Below are positions 7,020-10,014 of a DNA stretch of 10,014 bases, in pieces; position 1 is the first letter of the stretch; each line of letters starts with the position of its first letter. The stretch is taken from NCBI GenBank assembly GCA_964416175.1, contig CAYQDF010000115.1:1-10014 (forward strand), written 5' to 3'. The translations under genes and the position numbers were made by a program. Source of the DNA: CAYQDF01 sp964416175 (lineage in GTDB: Bacteria > Chloroflexota > Anaerolineae > Anaerolineales > UBA4823). The notes under the pieces were generated by a model, which had not been told where the DNA came from, did not search any database, and saw only the letters and a list, made by a program, of their open reading frames with translations.

Positions 7020-7252
7020 TGATCTGATTGGCATGGTGAACCAGCTGGGGGAAGACCCGCGCGGCCATGGCCTCCAGTCCAGGTCGAGCCGCTGGATCAG
7101 GATGCGCGGCGCAGCCCTCTGGTCCGCTCTGCTACCCGTCTGGCGATCTCGTCCTCAGCCTTCCCGAGGACGCCGAAGACCATCAGCGAGCGGGACACAT
7201 CACCCGGTCTCCGACCTGCCGTGAGAAGCAGATCCTCCAGACTGCGATCAGG
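7020..7252 (-). pseudogene. Remnant of an LLM-class F420-dependent oxidoreductase (C-terminal part)
   Basis: Downstream of fbp the minus strand encodes a broken C-terminus of a luciferase-like oxidoreductase of the F420-dependent type. One frame from about 7252 reads LEDLLLTAGRRPGDVSRSLM followed by VFGVLGKAEDEIARRVAERT and stops at 7097-7099. A second frame continues RILIQRLDLD (7106 to about 7078), and a third reads LEAMAARVFPQLV (7077-7039). In the family these join as a helix, a linker, the strand ending in ...LQWLDLDDL, and LEAMA..VLPQ. Restoring one C near 7077 would rejoin the last two as RLDLDLEAMAARVFPQL. About 30 residues of linker appear to be missing near 7106-7115, and the whole N-terminal barrel (over 200 residues) is absent. 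It overlaps the last codons of fbp by a few bases. Family recall is from motif memory, so the exact subfamily is less sure than the decay. Confidence 0.6.
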
Positions 7253-8312
7253 TTTTGTGTGAGTTCCTGGTATCGTAAGCCCGAATAAATTCCTCGGCTT
7301 TTTCAACCAGGTTCCGGTTGCCGATGAAGATCGGCGTCCGCTGGTGGAGGCTCTTCGGCTGGATGTCCAGCAGGTTTTCCGTGCCGTTCGAACTGCTTCC
7401 CCCTGCCTGCTCGGTGATAAAAGCGAGAGGCGCGCCTTCGTAGCAGAGGCGCAGTTTCCCGCTCGGGTAGCGCGGATCTTTGCTGTCCGCAGGGTAGTAG
7501 AAGATCCCGCCTCCCAGCAGGTTGCGGTGAAAATCTGCCACCATGGAGCCGATGTAGCGCAGGGACAGGCCTTTGCGGTAGTTCCCGTCCACGTCTGGCC
7601 CGTCTCCCTGGAGGTATTTCGTGAACCGGCGGATCCCTTCGGTCCAATATTTCTCGTAGCCCTGGTTCACGCTGTAGTACTTCGCCTTTTCGGGGATGCG
7701 TATGTTGGGGTGGGTGAGCAGGAATTCTCCCACGATTGGGTCGAGGGTGAAGCCGTGGACGCCCATGCCGGAAGTGTAGACCATCATCGTGCTGGCGCCA
7801 TATATGAAATAACCGGCTGCGATCAGGTCCCGGCCTTTCTGCAGGCAGTCTTCCAGGGTGCCGGGACCGGTCTGGGATTTGCGCTGATAGATGGCAAAGA
7901 TGGTCCCGATGCTGACGTTGTAATCGATGTTGGAAGATCCATCCAGGGGATCGTACAGCAGGATGTATTTTCCCGTTGGATAACCCTCTGGGATGGGGAG
8001 GATATCCTCCTGTTCTTCAGAGGCCATGGCTGCCAGCCGCCCGGTGTGATCGTTCAGGCGGTAGATCATCCGATCGGCGAGATCATCCAGCTTCATGACC
8101 TCTTCGCCCTGGATGTTCATGTTCCCGGTTTTGCCGAGGATTTCGGCGAGTCCGCCGCGCGTGGTCTGGCTGGCGATGACTTTACCGGCCAGCGCCAGGT
8201 CGTATAGCAGGTTGGTAAGGACGCCGGTGGCTTCGGGGTGGCTGCGCTGCTCTTCGAGGATGTGCCGTTCGATGGTCATGATCTTGGCGTGGTCGATGGT
8301 TTGATTTAACAT
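7248..8312 (-). CDS. fbp: Class I fructose-1,6-bisphosphatase
   Basis: The 354-residue cytosolic enzyme hydrolyses fructose 1,6-bisphosphate to fructose 6-phosphate and phosphate, the committed step of gluconeogenesis. Class I signatures are complete: the Glu pair ASEEQED (97-103), the metal site YDPLDGSSNID (120-130), the substrate region LRYIGSMVADFHRNLL (251-266) with GGIFYYPAD (268-276), and KLRLCYEGAPLAF (286-298), whose Glu292 is the last metal ligand. Length is near the 330-350 usual for bacteria. The ATG at 8310-8312 is chosen because AAGGAG ends three bases before it; an in-frame TTG at 8331-8333 has no such site. The last residues (DTRNSHKT) run into the oxidoreductase remnant, so the very tail may be newly acquired. 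It is monocistronic, with a 375-base upstream gap bearing inverted repeats and a TATAAT. Assignment is secure. Confidence 0.97.
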   Translation of the reverse strand: MLNQTIDHAKIMTIERHILEEQRSHPEATGVLTNLLYDLALAGKVIASQTTRGGLAEILGKTGNMNIQGEEVMKLDDLADRMIYRLNDHTGRLAAMASEEQEDILPIPEGYPTGKYILLYDPLDGSSNIDYNVSIGTIFAIYQRKSQTGPGTLEDCLQKGRDLIAAGYFIYGASTMMVYTSGMGVHGFTLDPIVGEFLLTHPNIRIPEKAKYYSVNQGYEKYWTEGIRRFTKYLQGDGPDVDGNYRKGLSLRYIGSMVADFHRNLLGGGIFYYPADSKDPRYPSGKLRLCYEGAPLAFITEQAGGSSSNGTENLLDIQPKSLHQRTPIFIGNRNLVEKAEEFIRAYDTRNSHKT

Positions 8313-8438
8313 GGTCTCCTTCCCGTTGAGCAATAGAGATCGATGTGGTTTTGATAATTTGCTTCTGGTAGATCCCTTCTAAGGAACAGGGAGAAGAGGG
8401 AATAAGGAGGGATGGGGGAATGTTTCCGCGCGCTGTCT

Positions 8439-8444
8439 ATTATA
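8439..8444 (-). promoter_or_regulatory. Putative -10 (TATAAT) of fbp
   Basis: A perfect TATAAT on the minus strand would start transcription near 8431 and give a leader of about 119 bases before the fbp ATG. No good -35 lies 16-18 bases upstream; the small CAGGAG/CTCCTG hairpin occupies that place, which would fit activator or repressor control, though this is inference. Confidence 0.45.
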
Positions 8445-8461
8445 TTAGGAGTCACGCAATT

Positions 8462-8477
8462 CAGGAGAAACCTCCTG
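8462..8477. repeat. Short inverted repeat CAGGAG-AAAC-CTCCTG
   Basis: Six perfect base pairs around a four-base loop, lying where the -35 region of the putative fbp promoter would be. It could be a half-site pair for a regulator or chance; short on its own. Confidence 0.3.
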
Positions 8478-8498
8478 CCAACTGCGAATGAGGGCTTT

Positions 8499-8539
8499 TG
8501 TTGTCGATTGGGGCGGCGCAGCATCCCCAATCGACAACA
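8499..8539. repeat. Perfect 15-bp inverted repeat with 11-base spacer upstream of fbp
   Basis: TGTTGTCGATTGGGG (8499-8513) and CCCCAATCGACAACA (8525-8539) are exact reverse complements around CGGCGCAGCAT. T-run (8496-8498) and A-run (8541-8543) flanks can extend the stem past one bulged base. A U-tract after the stem is absent on both strands, so it is not a standard intrinsic terminator. It may be an operator, a REP/MITE-like element or an RNA structure from read-through of the upstream gene. Confidence 0.85.
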
Positions 8540-8560
8540 GAAAACTCTTATCCCGTACTC

Positions 8561-8579
8561 ACGTTATCTATATTAACGT
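8561..8579. repeat. AT-rich palindrome-like site ACGTTA-n7-TAACGT
   Basis: Perfect 6-bp arms (8561-8566 and 8574-8579) with a seven-base AT spacer form a 19-base operator-like site standing out in GC-rich surroundings, between the hairpin after the AlkZ-related gene and the 15-bp inverted repeat. Size and symmetry fit a dimeric helix-turn-helix regulator site; the regulator is unknown. Confidence 0.35.
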
Positions 8580-8603
8580 ACCGGGTGGGAAAAGATTTCA
8601 CCT

Positions 8604-8630
8604 GGAGCCGCTCCGCGGGGCGCAGTCGAA
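8604..8630. repeat. Dispersed GAGC.../GCGCAGTCGAA repeat, partial copy 3
   Basis: GGAGCCGCTCCGC followed by GGGGCGCAGTCGAA repeats the word order of copy 1 in shorter form. It lies in an intergenic gap, as do the other copies. Confidence 0.45.
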
Positions 8631-8656
8631 CCCCCGGACGGCGTGGGCCGCGCGGA

Positions 8657-8686
8657 GCGCCTGGCGCAGAATGGCGCGCCAGGCGC
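8657..8686 (-). terminator. GC-rich hairpin immediately after the AlkZ-related gene
   Basis: GCGCCTGGCGC (8657-8667) and GCGCCAGGCGC (8676-8686) are perfect 11-bp arms with an 8-base loop. On the minus transcript the stem starts one base after the stop codon (8688-8690). No U-run follows; such bare GC stems are still plausible transcript ends or 3' stabilisers in GC-rich genomes. Confidence 0.55.
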
Positions 8687-8687
8687 C

Positions 8688-9554
8688 TCACCTGGTGGCC
8701 AGCAGCTCTGGCAGGCAGTACCAGTCTCCGGCTTCCCCTTCGATCTGCGCTTTGGCGACCAGTTCGCCGCGCCGGACAGGTCCTTCCAGCGCAGTTTCCG
8801 CTTCGGCGCGGGTCCAGCCGAACAGTTTGACGAGGTCCTGGAGCCGGCAGGCGCCGACCGATCCGAGATAGCTCGCTGCCAGCCTGCGGCGAGCATCGGT
8901 TTCCTGGATGAAGCGCGCCTGCTCCGGGAGCTGCGGGAAATGGCGCGGCACGATTTCATAAATGAAGGCGTAGCGCCAGGCGCCGGCTTCCGCGACGCCC
9001 ACGGGCAGAATTTTAAAATCCGCCTGCAGGTCGGCCAGGGCGCTGTTGAAGCGGCTGTCGCTTTCATGGCTTGTCAGCCGTGCAGCCCGCCGCAGGGCGA
9101 CTGTATCCAGCGGACCTTCTCTGAGCAGCGCTTCGAAGACCTGTTTGGCTTCCTGGGTCAGGCGTCCTTGCTCGTACTGGATCAGGTAGTCTTCTTCCGG
9201 TGATCCATAATTCTCGGTGAGGGCGTAAAAATACGGCGCCATTCCCAGGGAGATCAGGGTGGATCGCTTTCTAAGCACTTTTGCGTAGTACCAGCGCCGT
9301 GCTCCCAGCAGCGCGTCTTTCCAACCCCAGGTGACATGCCCCGGGTCGTCGTGGGCTTCTGCCACCGGCCGGTCGCCGGCCACCGCAACCCACAGGCTCG
9401 GCAGTTCGATGTCTTTGATCGGCCAGAAGTATATGAAGCCGCGTTCATTGACGAAGTCAATGGCCTCCTCCTGGGTGTGCAGGGATAAACCTGGCCTGGA
9501 GCGGTAGGTCTCTGCCCGCCAGGCCTGGAGGTGTTTTAACGGTATGGTTGCCAT
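8688..9554 (-). CDS. AlkZ-related winged-helix DNA-binding protein (HTH_42 / YcaQ-like)
   Basis: The 288 residues resemble AlkZ-related (COG3214, HTH_42) proteins, a superfamily of DNA glycosylases that act on alkylated or crosslinked bases, built from repeated winged helices. Landmarks are GFIYFWPIKDIELPSLWVAV (39-58), AHDDPGHVTWGWKDALLGAR (67-86), WYYAKVLRKRSTLISL (88-103), a first wing-helix unit at about 130-186 and a second at about 221-286. I see no clear N-terminal Gln-x-Gln or Gln-x-Asp, the catalytic motif described for AlkZ and AlkX, so glycosylase activity is not supported. The ATG at 9552-9554 is preferred over the in-frame ATG 45 bases upstream because a TATAAT lies 7 bases before it and would fall inside the longer version. 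The gene stands alone between upp and fbp and is followed by a hairpin. The family call is from memory of homologues; function is open. Confidence 0.65.
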   Translation of the reverse strand: MATIPLKHLQAWRAETYRSRPGLSLHTQEEAIDFVNERGFIYFWPIKDIELPSLWVAVAGDRPVAEAHDDPGHVTWGWKDALLGARRWYYAKVLRKRSTLISLGMAPYFYALTENYGSPEEDYLIQYEQGRLTQEAKQVFEALLREGPLDTVALRRAARLTSHESDSRFNSALADLQADFKILPVGVAEAGAWRYAFIYEIVPRHFPQLPEQARFIQETDARRRLAASYLGSVGACRLQDLVKLFGWTRAEAETALEGPVRRGELVAKAQIEGEAGDWYCLPELLATR

Positions 9555-9561
9555 GGATACG

Positions 9562-9567
9562 ATTATA
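9562..9567 (-). promoter_or_regulatory. Putative -10 (TATAAT) of the AlkZ-related gene, leaderless arrangement
   Basis: A consensus TATAAT is followed by exactly 7 bases and the ATG at 9552-9554, so transcription would start at the start codon with no leader and no ribosome site. No recognisable -35 at 16-18 bases. It also argues against the longer start at 9597-9599. Confidence 0.5.
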
Positions 9568-9772
9568 GCGGAGACTCGGGCCAGATCTCCCCGGCCCATT
9601 GCAAACCGTGGGATATTGTCTATGATTGCGTGTAGATGTGCTTGGGGGACAGCAAGAGAATTTTTGCCCGAGATCGGCAGCAGCTATGTCTACTGCGCGT
9701 CCAGCCAGTATGGCGGGTATTACACGGTAATTTTGCCCGGCCCTGAGCGGCATCAAACCTGGGAGTTCGTCT

Positions 9773-10014
9773 TCACGCCGTCCCAAACTGCCGGTCCCCG
9801 GCATCTCCCAGCCCCGGCAGGATATAACCGTGCGCGTTGAGCTGCTCATCGATGGCCGCCAGGTGGACAGGGACTTCCGGATGGCGGGAGTGCAGGGTGC
9901 GGATGCCTTCCGCGTGATCGGCGCGATCTCGGGGGGGTAGCCCGCCGCAGCGTTCTTGGGCTGCCTCGACCAGACGCCGGCCCGCGTGGGCGTTTCCCGT
10001 CGCAATGATCGGCC
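9773..10014 (-). CDS. upp: Uracil phosphoribosyltransferase, C-terminal part, cut by the window edge
   Basis: The last 79 residues of a uracil phosphoribosyltransferase are visible; the rest lies beyond the window. The enzyme joins uracil with PRPP to make UMP in pyrimidine salvage. Its C-terminal uracil-binding signature is unmistakable: HPEVPVHLAAIDEQLNAHGY (44-63) followed by ILPGLGDAGDRQFGT (64-78). The PRPP loop is seen as IIATGN at the edge. Between them the family has a hydrophobic strand before the EGI motif, but this frame reads LPPRDRADHAEGI. The +1 frame reads EIAPI there, after a run of seven C (plus-strand G at 9931-9937). Two compensating single-base changes, real or sequencing artefacts, would explain it, since total spacing is close to normal. 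Family confidence is high; intactness is uncertain. Confidence 0.85.
   Translation of the reverse strand, partial: PIIATGNAHAGRRLVEAAQERCGGLPPRDRADHAEGIRTLHSRHPEVPVHLAAIDEQLNAHGYILPGLGDAGDRQFGTA

Larger units (their letters stand above)
8313..8687. other. Intergenic region between the AlkZ-related gene and fbp, rich in symmetric elements
   Basis: This 375-base gap has no credible gene. From the upstream side it contains a GC-rich hairpin (8657-8686), a repeat-family fragment (8604-8630), an AT-rich 19-bp palindrome-like site (8561-8579), a perfect 15-bp inverted repeat (8499-8539), a small CAGGAG/CTCCTG hairpin (8462-8477), a TATAAT (8439-8444) and a leader of about 120 bases that is pyrimidine-rich on the fbp mRNA (purine-rich on the plus strand at about 8381-8420). 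The density of symmetry is unusual for this window. Confidence 0.6.

Noticed and set aside
8488..8871. Plus-strand open frames starting in the fbp upstream gap
   Set aside because: They run across the inverted repeat and the hairpin and into the antisense of the AlkZ-related gene, with no motif or ribosome site.
9616..9840. Plus-strand open frame with a Tyr-rich stretch (SYVYCASSQYGGYYTVILPG)
   Set aside because: It overlaps the 3' end of upp on the opposite strand, has no ribosome site, and its tail is the antisense of the conserved upp coding sequence. The Tyr-rich stretch is curious but unsupported.
1..10014. CRISPR array, phage, toxin-antitoxin, transposase or tRNA genes
   Set aside because: No regularly spaced direct repeats, no cloverleaf-like segments and no recognisable mobile-element or defence proteins were found by reading either strand.

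Overview
The window looks like a chromosomal stretch from a GC-rich environmental bacterium, most plausibly Chloroflexota of the Anaerolineae type. This is inferred from the gene mix: a fused ADP-forming acyl-CoA synthetase beside a DRTGG/P-loop protein, an Ala/Thr/Gln-rich lipoprotein, an AlkZ-related winged-helix protein and the remnant of an F420-type luciferase-like oxidoreductase. No rRNA or marker gene is present to prove it. Every credible gene lies on the minus strand, so transcription runs from high to low coordinates.

Layout from upstream (right) to downstream (left). At 9773-10014 is the C-terminal end of uracil phosphoribosyltransferase (upp), cut by the window edge, with a suspicious segment that may hide compensating frameshifts. 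At 8688-9554 is an AlkZ-related winged-helix protein that appears to have a leaderless promoter, followed at once by a strong GC-rich hairpin. The 375-base gap 8313-8687 carries several symmetric elements, including a perfect 15-bp inverted repeat, and a likely promoter for class I fructose-1,6-bisphosphatase (7248-8312). Downstream of fbp is the decayed C-terminal remnant of an LLM-class oxidoreductase, then a patch of dispersed GAGCGGAGC/GCAGTCGAA repeat.

Next is a tight cluster: a predicted lipoprotein (6081-6746), a 723-residue ADP-forming acetate/acyl-CoA synthetase (3902-6073) and a BioD-like P-loop plus DRTGG protein (2781-3890), with gaps of only 7 and 11 bases. A hairpin follows the third gene. 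Then come a nitroreductase-family flavoprotein (2182-2694) and a secreted M28 zinc peptidase (860-2185), overlapping by 4 bases. Last is a class I O-methyltransferase (129-773), again with a -10 element placed so that the mRNA would start at the ATG.

Taken together this is mostly central and salvage metabolism. The synthetase interconverts acyl-CoA and ATP, its DRTGG neighbour is a plausible regulator of acetyl-CoA/acetate flux, and fbp serves gluconeogenesis. I see no phage, CRISPR, toxin-antitoxin or other defence system. The items most worth a second look are the lipoprotein-synthetase-DRTGG cluster, the symmetric elements upstream of fbp, the two leaderless promoters and the odd metal-site residue in the O-methyltransferase.
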